The position numbers were made by a program, and so were the translations under genes. DNA of 64,000 bases. Source: Palaemon carinicauda (Eukaryota; Arthropoda; Malacostraca; Decapoda; Palaemonidae). Of this stretch, positions 34,189-46,190 are shown in pieces. The notes under the pieces were generated by a model that did not search any database, was not told the origin of the DNA, and saw only the letters and a list, made by a program, of their open reading frames with translations. The stretch lies in the NCBI RefSeq assembly GCF_036898095.1, contig NC_090736.1, positions 11,620,186-11,684,185 on the forward strand, written 5' to 3'. Position 1 is the stretch's first letter. Each line of letters starts with the position of its first letter.

Positions 34189-34699
34189 GTATGTTTGTAA
34201 ATTGTTTTGTCTGTTTTTTCATTAGTCATGGAGTTATGAGGAAATATTTTAGTGAGTTACTGATCATCATTGCATGTAAAGTATTGTTATTATTAAAATT
34301 AATATTAACAATTTATACAAAATTGTATCATTTCAAGCAGAGAATTCCAAAGTATGTTCATATCTCATTTTAAGTTATTAATTGGTTCTAACACTTCCAT
34401 ATTAAGACAAAGTAACCATTAAAAAACTTCACAGTTTTATAAACACCCATAAACAACTCTATAACATTGGTAATACAATATTCATTCAATAGTTTAACTT
34501 TTTAACTATTTATTTTTAATTTATGCTCTACAATTGTAAAGAATATGAAAATTGATTTATATGTGACGAATGCTGGTAAATTGTGCTTAATCATATCTAG
34601 GGCTGCCTAAAGATTATTTCTGTCGAGCTTTTTGAAGAAGTTCTTATGTACAAAAATTATCCAAATTGTTAGAATTTTATTCGCATTTGTTAAAAATCA
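34189..34699 (+). other. Intron DNA, no gene
   Basis: AT-rich and without signals; lies between the exon donor and DIRS-3. Confidence 0.5.
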
Positions 34700-34895
34700 G
34701 ATTTTTAAATATGTAGCTTCCCTAGTAGTTACATATATATAGCTTAATCCCGCGTTTCGTCGCGCCCACGGCAGAAATTAAAATTTCGCAGCAATCACCG
34801 CCAAGGTGAGTAGGTGGTCATACCTGAGCGCCATCTCTCAGTAGGTAATGGAACCATTCCCAACATTCCTCAGAAATTCCCTGCTGTTGATCGAG
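34700..34895 (+). repeat. DIRS-3 left inverted terminal repeat
   Basis: Matches the complement of 44185-44385 from the outer TTTTTAAATAT/TAGTAGTTACATATATA to CATTCCTCAGAAATTCC. Confidence 0.88.
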
Positions 34896-35801
34896 TCAAC
34901 ACGTCGGAAATTAGTTTCGTTGTGGGTTTGCATTGTCTACAAATTTGGTAAGTACCCATTGTTTATTGTTTATGGCAATCGCTAACTGCCTTTCGACTAT
35001 CGAAGATATTGGATTTTCCTTTTCACACGAATAAGATAGTTTTTTGTTGGTCCAACTTGGACTGTTTAATTTAACTTGTTTTTCAAGATGGCTCCTTTGT
35101 TGTTAAAATTTGTATGTAGGGCTAGACCGGCTTCCAACTGCTCTTGATTCCCACACAGTATGTAGTAGAGGACATGTGTGTATTTGTTTTCTTTTCCATG
35201 TTCGTAAGATTGAAATGGATAGGATCAAGGAATTTTTTCCCCCTACTTTATTAACTAACAAACAACTCTTAAAGATATTATGGAAGGAAAAACATTATGA
35301 CGTCACAATCATGTGACGTAAACTCTTAACAGGGTGAGATCTGAATGCCTTGAAGGAAATCAATCCGCCATTGCTATGACGTCACAATCTGGTGACGTGA
35401 TCTACATAGTATGACTTGCAATTATGTGAATTATTTTCTTTTTCTTGCAAGAAATTTTAGAATATTAACTTACTAAGCATAAGTATGTTAATTTTTGTAA
35501 TGTAGGGAAATATATTTTTAAGTATATATTTGTCCTATTAGTATAATTCCTTTAGTTAATTTTCGATTTATATAGAGTTTTCACGAGCATACAGTCAATT
35601 TACGCTTCCTAGTACTCTTGACGATCGTTATAGTTTCACAATACTTTGTATCGTTATTTAATATTTCGATTTTGAGAATACTAATATTAATCATATAGCC
35701 TATTGTATTTTCTTTCTAGCCCTTGGCGGAAGAATATGATCTCTCGCAACGCGCAGATCTATTATGGTCTAATGTGAAATAGTTAAAAGTGCTAGTGTTT
35801 A
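34896..35801 (+). other. DIRS-3 leader
   Basis: Non-coding, AT-rich. TGACGTCAC-like motifs (ATGACGTCACAATC) appear twice, at about 35299 and 35377; possibly CRE-like promoter elements, by inference only. Confidence 0.45.
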
Positions 35802-36929
35802 GTGGCTCGTAAGCATGACGCAGTGCAGTGGAGGGTGCGTCCGTTCGTGTCCGTCATACTCCTAGCCCGGGACCTCTTCCATGCTCCCCAACCCCTGGGA
35901 GAAGGAAAGTCGAAAGGCGAAGGGAGATGTCAGACCTTGATCAGCGAATGGACGTTCCCTCGAGAGATCCTGTTGACGCATCTCAGTACGCTCACCCTCG
36001 CCATTGGAAAGGCGAGGTCAATGTGTTATCCTCGCCGTCAGTTGACGCAGCTCCCAGACGAGGCTGGCGTTTTATGTTTTCCCTTCATACTAGACAAGAA
36101 GAGAGTTGAGCGTCATGGAACTGAGCTTCGAGATCGCTCCCTCACAGTGATCTGGACGCGTTCAGGAGGCAGCATAGATCTTGTCGCTCCCTCACAGCAT
36201 GCTGAACGCATGCAGCATGCGCGACGCATGCTGGACTCACACGAGCAGGATGCTTCCTCGCAGCATGCTGGATGCATGCGAGCGGGCTGCTTCCCCGTGT
36301 CAGGATCGCGAACGTCTTAGTTCCAAGCGCGCTCTCGCGGCAAGAATGCATGCAAGCTGCAGCACTCTTGGACACTCCCTCGCAGCAATCTGGACGCGTA
36401 ACAGGAGGCGGCAAGGATTTTGACGATCCCTCACAGCATGCTTGACACATGCAGCATGCTGGAAGCACATGAGCTAAACGCATGCTGTACGCACGTGAGC
36501 AGAACGCTCCCCAGCATCAGGATCGCGAATGTCATAGTCCCGAGCGCTCTCTCGCGACAAGAACGCACGCGAGCTGCAGAGCTCATGATCACTCGCTCGC
36601 AGCAATTTGGACGCGTTACGGGAGGCGGCAAGGATGCTTCCTCACAGCATGCCTGTCAGAGCTTCAACGGTCCATTACGTCCCTGTTGACGTTAACAAGT
36701 CGCAATCAGAGGAAGCTCACAACAGCAGCAGCATGCTGGATGCAGAATGACTCTTCCTCGCAGCATGATGAACGCTTGCAAAACGATGCGTGTGCTTTCT
36801 CCCACTCGTTTTCCTTCGGAGATTGCTAACCTTTTAGAGGATGTGGCTGCCCCACAGAGACTTTTACAGCCCCCTGGGTGGATCGCTGAGTCTCTCAAGG
36901 AATGCAAGAAAATGAGGCATTAAAACCTA
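35802..36929 (+). pseudogene. DIRS-3 gag, 5' part, with GCATGC-rich repeats
   Basis: The frame at 35828-36109 reads GASVRVRHTPSPGPL, homologous to GTSVRASRPPSPGPL in the DIRS-4 gag, so the two elements are related. From 36190 the sequence is a decayed minisatellite rich in the palindrome GCATGC (CAGCATGCTG, CGCATGCAGCATGC). The 3' end reads EDVAAPQRLLQPPGWIAESL before the piggyBac-like insertion. Frames are broken several times. Confidence 0.6.
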
Positions 36930-36933
36930 TTAA

Positions 36934-39900
36934 CCCTGGATAGGTACGGTGGGTCGTTCGCGACCCCGAGCGTCAAAAAAAAACAGGTTTTTCTCACGTG
37001 ACTCACCCCCGTGACTGAATTTGTGGGTGATCGACCTGCAGGAGGTGTCTCCCCTACACGCTCTAGTAGTGTCCAGATGTGCATTGCTGTAGCTGTACTC
37101 CTTCCCCGATTTCTGAGACGAGTCGGGGTCGTTCGCGACCGAGTTTACCCTTCTAAGGTAGTTTGCATAATTATCAAAGTTATTACGTATTATGAAATTG
37201 TCGTAGAATGGTGCAACTTGTATAGGTTATCAGTTGTGGAAAGTCTTGGTGGATTGTTTGGCTACCATGTGCATGATTTTTTTTTTAGTTAAAATGTCGT
37301 TCATCACCACGAGGACCATTTTACCGCGAGTGCTCCTTTTTAATTTTTTTTCATTTTTTTGCCAAGTCATTTTTCCGTAAGATATTGCCAAATAGTGTCG
37401 TAAAACTTTTGCTTGTTTAGTGTTGGAAAGTGTGTCTAGATGATCTGGCTACCCATGCATGACTTTGTTTTTGTCAGATACGACGTAGTTATTGGTATAT
37501 TGGGTATTTAACTGCGGTTACCAATTTATGTTTTTTTTCAATATTTGTAAAAATTACTACGTAGTAAGGAATTGCCGTATATTATTCATTTTTTTTTTCA
37601 TGTTTATGTGTTAGAAAGTGTGCCTTGATGGTTGGGCTAACACGTGCATGTCTTTTTTGTTATCTGAGATGCCGTATATTAGAATGTCGGGCATTTTACC
37701 GCGAGTACCCCTTTTTCATTTTTTTTTCATTTTTTTGCCAAGTCATTTTTCCGTAAGATATTGCGAAATAGTGTCGTAAAACTTTTGCTTTTTTAGTGTT
37801 GGAAAGTGTGTCTAGATGATCTGGCTACCCATGCGTGATTTTGTTTTTGTCAGATACGACGTAGTTATTGGTATATTGGGTATTTAACTGTGGTTGCCAA
37901 TTTCTGTTTTTTTCCAATATTTGTAAAAATTTACTACGTAGTAAGGAATTGCCGTATATTATTGATTTTTTTTTTCATGTTTATGTGTTAGAAAGTGTGC
38001 CTTGATGGTTGGGCTAACACGTGCATGTCTTTTTTTTTATCTGAGATGCCGTATATTAGAATGTTGGGCATTTTTCCGCGAGTGCCCCTTTTTAATTGTT
38101 TTGCATTTTTTTGCTTAGTCATGTTACCGTAAGGAATTGGCAAGTAGTGTCGCAAAACTTATATTTTTATAGTGTTGGAAAGTGTTTCTAGATGATCTGG
38201 CTACCCATGCCTATTTTTTTTTAGCCAGATATGGCGTATATATAAGTATGTGTTCGATTTTCCTGTGATTGCCATTTTTTCGTTTTTTCCCATTTCTTTC
38301 AAAATTGCTACGTACTAAGGAACTATCACAGAGTAATGATTCATTTATATGTTTATTTGTCGGAAAATGTGCCTTGATGGTTTGCCTAGCACGTGGCTGA
38401 AATTTTTTTTTTCTGAAATGCCGTATATTAGAATGGCCATTTTTCCACGAGTGCCCCTTTTTATTTGTTTTGCATTTTTTTGCTTAGTCATGTTACCGTA
38501 AGGAATTGGCAAGTAGTGTCGCAAAACTTATAATTTTATAGTGTTGGAAAGTGTTTCTAGATGATCTGGCTACCCATGCCTATCTTTTTTTTTTAGCCAG
38601 ATATGGCGTATATATAGGTATGTGTTCGATTTTCCTGTGATTGCCATTTTTTCGTTTTTTCCCATTTCTTTCAAAATTACTACGTACTAAGGAACTATCA
38701 CAGAGTAATGATTTATTTAGATGTTTATTTGTCGGAAAATGTGCCTTGATGGTTTGCCTAGCACGTGGCTGAATTTTTTTTTCTGAAATGCCGTATATTA
38801 GAATGTTAGCCATTTTTCCGCGAGTGTCCCTTTTTATTTGTTTTGCATTTTTTCTCTTAGTCATGTTACCGTAAGGAATTGGCAAGTAGTGTCGCAAAAC
38901 TTATATTTTTATAGTGTTGGAAAGTGTTTCTAGATGATCTGGCTACCCATGCCTATCTTTTTTTTAGCCAGATATGGCGTATATATAGGTGTGTTTGATT
39001 TTCCGGTGATTGCCATTTTTTCGTTTTTTCCCAATTCTTTCAAAATTACTACGTACTAAGGAACTATCACAGAGTAATGATTCCTCTAGATGTTTATTTG
39101 TCGGAAAATTTTGTTTACTTTTTTTTTGATTGAATATCATCAAATTTTTTTAGCTAAAATATTATATTGTTTTACATTTTTCTTTTTTTTTCGATTTTAT
39201 TTCCCTTCAAAAATTTTTTTTGGGTCAGAATTTTAATTTTATAGTCGTAAAATAATCGACAATTATCCAGCAACCCACCATACAATTTTTATGCATATCC
39301 AATAATAATTAGATTAGTAAATAACACCTTGAAATTGACATACCCTTCCTATATTTCAAGTGGCAGATTAGGGAGTCTGAGTCAGTGTGGTTGGCGGCCA
39401 TTTTGTGGACATATCCGAAGCGTAAGCTGCCCTATCTATATATATTCTTGTTCCCTATAGAATTTGTGATATTTTGGTATATTTTTACCTGCATAAATAT
39501 CATATTATATATTAAATATATGTATTTTTTTACGAAATTTCTAAGTACTCAAAAAATTACCTTTAGATATGGCCCCTGATATAAATGTAATTTACAAAAT
39601 AATGAAGATTTTTTTACATATTTCTATTTTAGGATAACATATGTTTATTCCCGAAAAAAATTAGCCACTTCCTATTTCATTTGGGTACCCAAAAAAATTC
39701 ATGAAATTTGGACAAATTTTTTTGGCCAAAAAAAGTTACCCTTCTTTTCTCATTTCAGATCTTCACCTCCATGGGTCTGACTTCATCCAAAATACATCAA
39801 GATGTGTCCTAAACATTCAAGAATCAATTCCTAAAAGGATTTGTGTATATATGTATAAACTTTATTTTATGAATTTTTATGTCAGGTCTTTTTTTTTTCT

Positions 39901-40118
39901 ACTTAATTTTTTAAAATATTTATAATAAATAGTTTTTCTGCAGATGAGTAGTATTTATCTTTACAGTTGTTTTAAGCATTCATTGAAGTTTTTTTTGGCA
40001 AAAGAAAAAAGGAGGTTACTGCAAAAACTGATTTTTCAAGAATTTTTTTTGGCGTCGGGGTCGTTCGCGTCCGAGTATACCCTTAAAGGGGTGTCCGAGG
40101 AGCGTACCTATCCAGGGT
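36934..40118. mobile_element. PiggyBac-like non-autonomous transposon with internal satellite array
   Basis: TTAA lies at both borders (36930-36933 and 40119-40122). The ends are inverted repeats CCCTGGATAGGTAC, followed by subterminal GGGTCGTTCGCGACC-type palindromes on both sides. TTAA targets and CCC-initial TIRs identify the piggyBac superfamily. No transposase frame exists in its 3185 bp, so it depends on a transposase elsewhere. It contains five copies of a unit of about 375 bp. It splits the DIRS-3 gag. The right third (39116-40118) is AT-rich with no gene. Confidence 0.82.
37300..39115 (+). repeat. Satellite array, about 5 copies of a 369-377-bp unit
   Basis: The marker (A/T)CCGCGAGTG(C/T)CCCTTTTT recurs at 37323, 37698, 38075, 38444 and 38817, giving spacings of 375, 377, 369 and 373. 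Each unit also has GTGTTGGAAAGTGT, GATGATCTGGCTACCCATGC and GTGCCTTGATGGTT. The last copy is truncated near 39115. The array is wholly inside the piggyBac-like element. Confidence 0.9.
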
Positions 40119-40122
40119 TAAA

Positions 40123-41089
40123 ACCTTATCAGGTATGCCAGGATAGATCTCAGAGGAGGAATCGCAGAAAACTCTTCATGCAGCAGATCTTAAGATTACT
40201 TGCAATTCTGGCGGACTTATATCCGGAGCACTTTTCAGCAGGCTGTACCTCAGAGCCTGCCCTCACAGTTTTTGAAGGGTAGACCCCAGGAATCTTCCTC
40301 TTTTAAGGAAACAGTGTTAGCCAGATCGGTCTAGAGGTCTTTTTTGACTCTGAACAATTGGGTTCTCAAGAGAAAGAACAAGGAAGGACAACCTTTCCTT
40401 TCCCCCTACGAAATTGGCTTCTAGATTCTGTGTGTGGTACAAGCCTGGGGAGGTTCTCGGTTTGGAAGTTCCTACCTCCTCCCAAGGAGACTTCTTTTCG
40501 TTGACGCCTCATGTAGTTCAGCCATGACTAAGGCTAAGGTGATGCGGTCCACGTCGGAGATGGATCACTTGCTGAAGGGCATCTTCAGAACAATCGAGGT
40601 CTTCAGCTTGATGGACTGGACTCTAGGAGTCCTCGCAGACGTCACAGATGATAAGAACGAGACGCAGATGCACCTTTTTGCCTGTGTATATAAGCCGTGA
40701 GGAATGGGTCAGTCGATCTCACAACCCTTTTTCACAGCAGGTTTTATTAAGAAAGAGCTATGCCGTTTTCTTTCCTGTCATCAGGATTGACTTTCGCTCA
40801 GAGAGCAGAGCTCTTGTATGCTCCCTTGACCAAATTCCTCTTCCCTTCAGAGCTAGTGAAGGACTTATCGGCAGCTATTACGCACAAGCAACGTAAGATC
40901 TGCTTACAAAGGACTGCGAGGAAGTGCTTCCGACTAACCTTTTAGCCAGGAAGGAGAAGAAAGCTCCTCCCACGTGTCAGCCCTTTCGTGGGAGAGCTTG
41001 TCTAGAAGAGGACAGAGAATGGCTGCTGGAGGGTAACCTCGTAACCCCAAACAGCAACCAAAACCCAAAAGTGAACTCAATCTTCAGAC
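40123..41089 (+). pseudogene. DIRS-3 gag, 3' part
   Basis: Gag resumes after the insertion. MDHLLKGIFRTIEVFSLMDW (about 40560-40620) and FLSSGLTFAQRAELLYAPLT with LFPSELVKDLSAAIT (about 40770-40880) are typical helical gag segments of DIRS elements. They occur in different frames. Confidence 0.65.
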
Positions 41090-42300
41090 ACAAGTATTCC
41101 ATTACTGGCAGCAGCTCTTCAAGAGCAGGTTAACCAGATGCTGTCAAAATCAGCCATAGAAGTAGTAGAGGACACCTCTTCGGAGGGTTTTTACAACAGA
41201 CTTTTTCTAGTTCCAAAGAACTCGGGAGGATGGAGACCTGTTCTGGACGTCAGTCCATTGAACAAGTTCGTCGGCAAAGTAAATTTGCCATGGAAACTTC
41301 TGCGTCAGTCCTAGCAGGCACGAGGCAGGTAGGCTGGATGGTGTCATTAGATCTGCAGGACGCATATTTTCACATCCCAATACACCCGAACCACAGGAAA
41401 TTTCTAAGATTCGTGCTCCTAAAAACTACTTATCAGTTCAAAGCACCCTGTTTTGGGTTAAGCACGGCTCCCTACGTTTTTTACCCGAGTGGTTGCCAAC
41501 GTGGCTCACTGACTATATCGAAAGGGAGTACGGATATCTATGTACCTGGACGACTGGCTACTCAGAGCAAAGTCGCAAGAAAAGTGTCTGGAGGCTCTTC
41601 AAATTACAATGTCCTTGATGCAACAGTTAGGTCTGATGATGAATCTGGCCAAATCTCAACTGACACCCTCGCAGAACATCTTTTACCTGGGGATGAGAAT
41701 TCACTCAGTGGTTTTTCGGGCTTTTCCAGCCCCGAAACGCATTCTAGATTTCCTTGTAAAGGTGCGACACTTCCCAGACATACGGTCCTGCTCGTTGAGA
41801 GAATGGATGAATCTCCTGGGTACCCTCTCATCAATCGAACAGTTCGCTTTCCCTGGGAAGACTTCATTTACGCCCTCTTCAATTTCATCTTGCAAAATTT
41901 TGGACGAGAGGTCAAAGTCTAGAAAAGTGGATTCCGATTCCTCTGGGGATCAGGAATCACTTGAGTTGGTGGGACGATCCCAACAAACTCCTGAAAGGCC
42001 TCGAACTTAGCTAGTGGCCATTCACCTAGCACTAATATACTTTCAGGAGGAGTCCAAGGAAAATTAGTTCAGGTCAACGCAGACAACACCTCAGCGTTGG
42101 CCTACATCAAGAAGCAGGGAGGCACTCGTTCAGACTCACTTTACGAGGCGAAAGCGAGGGACATAACCCTGATAACTCGCTTCATAGAAGGGGAGAAGAA
42201 CGTCGGGGCGGACCTTCTCAGTAGAGGAAGACTAGTTCTAACTACAGAGTGGACCCTACATCACGAGGTGTGCTGCAACCTTTGGATGTTGTGGGGTTAA
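41090..42300 (+). pseudogene. DIRS-3 reverse transcriptase-RNase H, frameshifted
   Basis: RT blocks occur in three frames: NRLFLVPKNSGGWRPVLDVS and PLNKFVGKVN (about 41190-41290), SLDLQDAYFHIPIHPNHRKF and FGLSTAP (41347-41480), and the active site MYLDDWLLRAKS (41540) followed by QNIFYLGM. RNase H: VNADNTSALAYIKKQGG (about 42073), EKNVGADLLSR (about 42198). At least two frameshifts and a stop at 42298-42300 disable it. Order and motifs match DIRS-2. Confidence 0.8.
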
Positions 42301-42570
42301 CGCTCGATAGACCTCTTCGCTACACAGACAACAAAGAGGTTGCCAGTGTATTGCTCTCCAGTCCCAGACCAGGAAGCAGCTGCAGTGGACACTTTTCTCT
42401 TGGACTGGGGTGACCTAAACGTGTACGCTTTTCCTACATTCAAGATCCTGGATAGAGTCCTGAAAAAGTTCAGGGAATCGCACAACGCTCACATGATCCT
42501 GATAGCTCCGTTTTGGCCCATGAGACCTTGGGTTCCACACATAGAGAGTTACCATCAGAATCTCCCCGCT
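42301..42570 (+). pseudogene. DIRS-3 DAM-methylase-like domain
   Basis: SIDLFATQTTKRLPVYCSP, then DTFLLDWGDLNVYAFPTFK, the domain that follows RNase H in DIRS elements; DLFAT and the aromatic-Pro-Pro/Thr block are kept. It is in another frame than the RNase H part. Confidence 0.65.
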
Positions 42571-43570
42571 CTCAATCTGACTGCCTTTCAACTATTGAAA
42601 AGCAGGCAAGAGCGAAGGGCTTTTCAAGGGAAGCTACACAAGCTATCACGAGAGCTAAAAGGACATCCACTATTAGAGTTTACCAATCTAAGTGGGACGT
42701 GTTTAGAGAATGGTGCAGGACTAAAAAACTTTCCTCTACCAGAACCTCTATAGCCCAAATAGCAGACTTTCTGTTGCATCGGCGAACAAAAGAGAAGCTG
42801 GCTGTACCTACCATCAAGGGTTACCGCAGCATGCTAGTCTCCGTCTTTCGTCACAGACACATTGACGTGTCAGGTAACAAGGATCTCTCGGATCTCATTA
42901 GAACTTTTGAGACTGCTAAGAGAAGGACAATCCAACCCCCTCTTGGAACCTGGATGTATGCATGGCCTTTTTTACCTCAAGTAGGTTTGAACCCCTTGAC
43001 AAGGCTTCTTGGAAGGGTCTTACTAAAAAGACTCTAATTCTAGTTGCCTTGGCTACAGCCAAAAGAGTAGGAGAGTTACAATCCATCAGCTAGAAGGTGG
43101 GCCTTAATGGAGACAATGCAGTTTGGTCCCTTCAGCTAGGCTTTCTCGCCATAAACGAGAATCCTATCGACCTTGGCCAAGATCTTTCACCATCCCAGGG
43201 CTATCTCATTCAGTTGGAAGGGAGAAGGAGAGAGGCCTTTGTCCAGTGAGAGCTCTGAAATTTTATCTGCACGCATCCAAAAACCAGAGAGGTGCTGAGT
43301 TTGAAAAGCCCTCTTTGCCTTTATCAAAGAATGCCCTGGCTTTTTTTATTAAGGATTTGATAAGGGAAACTCACCAGAATTGTGAGGAAAGAAGTTTCCC
43401 AATCCTTAAGGTAAACCACATGAGGTTAGAGCTGTAGAGACTTCTATGGCGTACAAGCACATAAGTCAGTGAAGTCAATTTTTGAAGCTACTCTCTGACG
43501 AAGTAAGTCAATCTTCGCAGACTGTTATCTTAAAGATGCCCAGACCCAATATGAAGATTGTTGCTACCTG
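42513..43570 (+). pseudogene. DIRS-3 tyrosine recombinase, frameshifted
   Basis: Core-binding part: STIRVYQSKWDVFREWCRTK and IADFLLHRRTKEKLAVPTIK (42670-42830). Catalytic Arg in LATAKRVGELQS (about 43050, other frame). HxxR as HEVRAVETSMAY (about 43418). Nucleophile Tyr in FADCYLKDAQ (about 43525). The canonical residues survive, but the frame breaks at about 42930, in the catalytic linker (stop TAG at 43091) and near 43415. Confidence 0.8.
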
Positions 43571-43847
43571 GGTCCGTAGGTTACCTCCAGCGTCGTAGTC
43601 AGAGAGGGGTCTACTGCCTCTTCCCTTCAACCTTTTTTATTATATACCCTTGCCTTTTTTTCTTGTACTTGTTTTCACAGATTGTCTGTAAAGGTTGTTG
43701 CAGCCTTCCACAGTCTGGAATGCAAGTCAAGTTAGTTTTTATGGTGTGTGTTTTTAGTATTTGGAGTAGGTGGTCAGAATCATTGTCCATGGCTATGCCA
43801 GGATAGCAAGGGTGGAGGTCTAGCCACGCTAAGGTCAAGGACCTTGT

Positions 43848-43921
43848 GGCGGCCCCACAGAGACTTTTACAGCCCCCTGGGTGGATTGCTGAGTCTCTTA
43901 AGGAATGCAGGCAAATGAGGC
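43848..43921 (+). repeat. Duplicate of the DIRS-3 gag tail in its 3' region
   Basis: About 75 bp nearly identical, in the same orientation, to 36844-36919: CCCCACAGAGACTTTTACAG, CCCCCTGGGTGGAT, GCTGAGTCTCT. The 36844 copy is inside gag just before the piggyBac-like insertion; this copy lies after the recombinase. Confidence 0.9.
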
Positions 43922-44049
43922 AGGATAACTATGAAGCCAGCTTCTTTATCAGGTAAGAACCAGGTTATTGGTACAGTACTACTAATTTGCAGCTATTAAT
44001 AATTATACAAATTCCCGACGGTATGAGGTTTTCTAACCCGCCATCAATG

Positions 44050-44165
44050 GTGTCAATCAGCTATATATATGTAACTACCAGGGAAGTTACATATTTAAAA
44101 ATGTTTTTTCATTTTAAAATAGATTTTTAAATATACTTACCTGGTAGTTACATATATAAAAGGGC
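44050..44165 (+). repeat. DIRS-3 internal complementary region
   Basis: The first half complements the left outer end (GTAACTACCAGGGAAGTTAC versus GTAGCTTCCCTAGTAGTTAC). The second half (TTTTAAATATACTTACC) complements the right outer end. Confidence 0.85.
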
Positions 44166-44184
44166 CCTCCCTCCTCCCCTCTGA

Positions 44185-44385
44185 AAACAGAGGCATGGAA
44201 TTTCTGAGGAATGTTGGTAATGGTTCCATTACCTACTGAGAGATGGCGCTCACGTATGACCACCTACTCGCCTTGGCAGTGATTGCCGCGAAATTTGAAT
44301 TTCTGCCGTGCGCGCGACAAAACGCGGGATTAAGCTATATATATGTAACTACTAGGTAAGTATATTTAAAAATTTATTTTAAAAT
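44185..44385 (-). repeat. DIRS-3 right inverted terminal repeat
   Basis: Inverted partner of 34700-34895. Confidence 0.88.
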
Positions 44386-45431
44386 GAAAATATCATATTT
44401 AAATCATAAATCTTACTGTTATATCTTCACATCACTATCAGTACTGTTTTTCTATTAATCTTTTTCCTCTGTGAGTTTAGTAATGACGTGAATTCTTTCC
44501 ACCATCTAATGTACACCTGTCTAAACTCTTATCTGGTCTTGGTGTTTATCCATATATTTTTTTTTACCTGATTTTCTGGACCCTGTTACTACTGGTCTTT
44601 GTCCTGTTGCTCCTATATCTAATTATTTTCTTCATTCCTTAACACCACATAGCTTTATTCACAATAAAACATTCCCACCTCTCTTTGGCTGTGGATCTCA
44701 GCAATCTGTGGTTTCCTCTCAATTCTCCATTATTTTCAAGTAATGAAAACTTTATCTGCAATGCAGGTCACGAAGAAATAGTAAAGGATTACTTGTTTAA
44801 ATATTCAAGATTAGAAATTAGTATTTGTTGTATATTATGTAGATATACATTTAAAGAAAAGTCTGCTACTTCTATTTTTCTAACTCATTATTGGTCTTGT
44901 TTGCTTTGAATGGAAAATTGACTAGAAAAGCTGTAATGTGAGTTAAACATAGATAATCTGATACCGTTGTATTGTTTATGTAAACTTACATAAAGTTATG
45001 TATTTGATTAAAATCACCTTTATGGTTTATGAAAGGATTTTCCCGATGTGGTAATTTCGTGCCAAATTTTTTATCGATATTGACTTACATGTTAAAAAAA
45101 AATTCTTTATAAAATGGGTATACTTCCTATCTGGTTATTTGTTAATGTTGAATGGTTTAAGGTACTATCATAGTCATCTCTTAAGGACACATAATTGGGA
45201 AACATTAAAACATTTTCTTTTTACATTAAACTCAAGCTATTTTTTTCATATAAAAATCATTTAATACATATGAAATTTTCCTTGCATTTTATTATTTTAT
45301 CATACTTTTATCTATAAATTTTAGTTTTAAAGGTCACTATTTTTCATGTGAACGTTTTTGGTTTTTGCTAATAGTATATGTACCCAATTTAGGCCATAGA
45401 ATCCCCCATCTTTTCATGTTTGAATGACATG
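44386..45431. other. AT-rich DNA without recognised features
   Basis: No transposon or RNA signal. A 74-codon frame at 44685-44909 has no recognisable domain and poor splice context. Confidence 0.5.
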
Positions 45432-46005
45432 AAAAAGGGAGTTTTGACAAAGGAAAAACCTATTTTTGGGGAGGTCCTATGTGGTCTCCAAGGATTATCT
45501 GTGTAATGCTATAACAGGGAATCCAATACGTCATAAATACCAAAGAAATATTGCCTCACTTGTTTACCCCCATTGTATCAATGTACAAAGTAAGTACTCA
45601 GCGTGTTTAAGGGAGATCCTCGAGTTAGGCTCATTAGAAGTCGACACAGCACGACTGTAGCTGAAATGCATGTGCTACGAGTGACGTCATGTGCAGCATC
45701 ATAGAAAGGAACCAATGTTCCAGTTCGGTGCCAGCCTACTAGTGCATCAATAACCCTCAACCTCCATTCGCAATCAAAGGTCAACAAACTATTGCCCCAA
45801 TCCCTTCCATGAAGCCAGAGGGGAGGGAGGGTCCTGAAGACCACACAACACTTCATCATAAATAGGTTTTTCCTTCATCAAAACTCCTTTTTAGGGGTTA
45901 AAGCACTGTGTGATCTCAAAAAACTTAGTATCAAAGTAATAATAGATACACTCATGCTCAGTCCTGGACAACCATCTACAACTTAGCAGGACCTACAACA
46001 CATGT
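45432..46005 (-). mobile_element. DIRS-5 3' terminus: inverted terminal repeat plus ICR
   Basis: The left outer end GGAGTTTTGACAAAGGAAAA/ACCTATTT recurs inverted at about 45862-45893, followed by AGGGGTTAAAGCACTGTGTG as a second, different end. This is the same ITR-then-ICR layout as in DIRS-1 to DIRS-4. The body of a minus-strand DIRS begins at 61803, directly beyond DIRS-4, so this is taken as the missing end of that element. The alternative is a free-standing foldback element. Confidence 0.55.
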
Positions 46006-46190
46006 ACATTTTTCAATATTAAACTTACCCGATAATCATGTAGCTGTCAACTCCGTTGCCCGACAGAATTCTACGGAAGGGATACGCCAGCGATCGCTAT
46101 ACAAGAGGGGGGTGTACTCACAAGCGCCACCTGTGGCCAGGTACTGCAGTACTTCTTGTTGACACCACCTCAATTTTTCCTCTGTCGTGC
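46006..46190 (+). repeat. DIRS-4 left inverted terminal repeat
   Basis: Complement of 61600-61802 over about 185 bp, including CACCTGTGGCCAGGTACTGC and TTGTTGACACCACCTCAATT. Confidence 0.9.

Larger units (their letters stand above)
34700..44385 (+). mobile_element. DIRS-3: DIRS-like retrotransposon interrupted by a piggyBac-like element
   Basis: Inverted terminal repeats of about 190 bp (34700-34895 and 44185-44385) share TATATATAGCTTAATCCCGCG and GCGCCATCTCTCAGTAGG. The ICR is at 44050-44165. Gag, RT-RNase H-methylase-like and recombinase regions follow in that order on the plus strand, all with frameshifts. The gag is split by the insertion at 36934-40118. Confidence 0.88.

Noticed and set aside
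37300..39115. Possible repetitive-protein gene
   Set aside because: No frame is open through the units; it is a satellite array.
44685..44909. Possible further exon of the zinc-finger gene
   Set aside because: The frame is not bounded by convincing splice sites and has no recognisable domain.
45432..45930. Independent foldback MITE
   Set aside because: Kept as an alternative only: the internal junction with a second, different end sequence matches a DIRS ICR better than a simple TIR pair.
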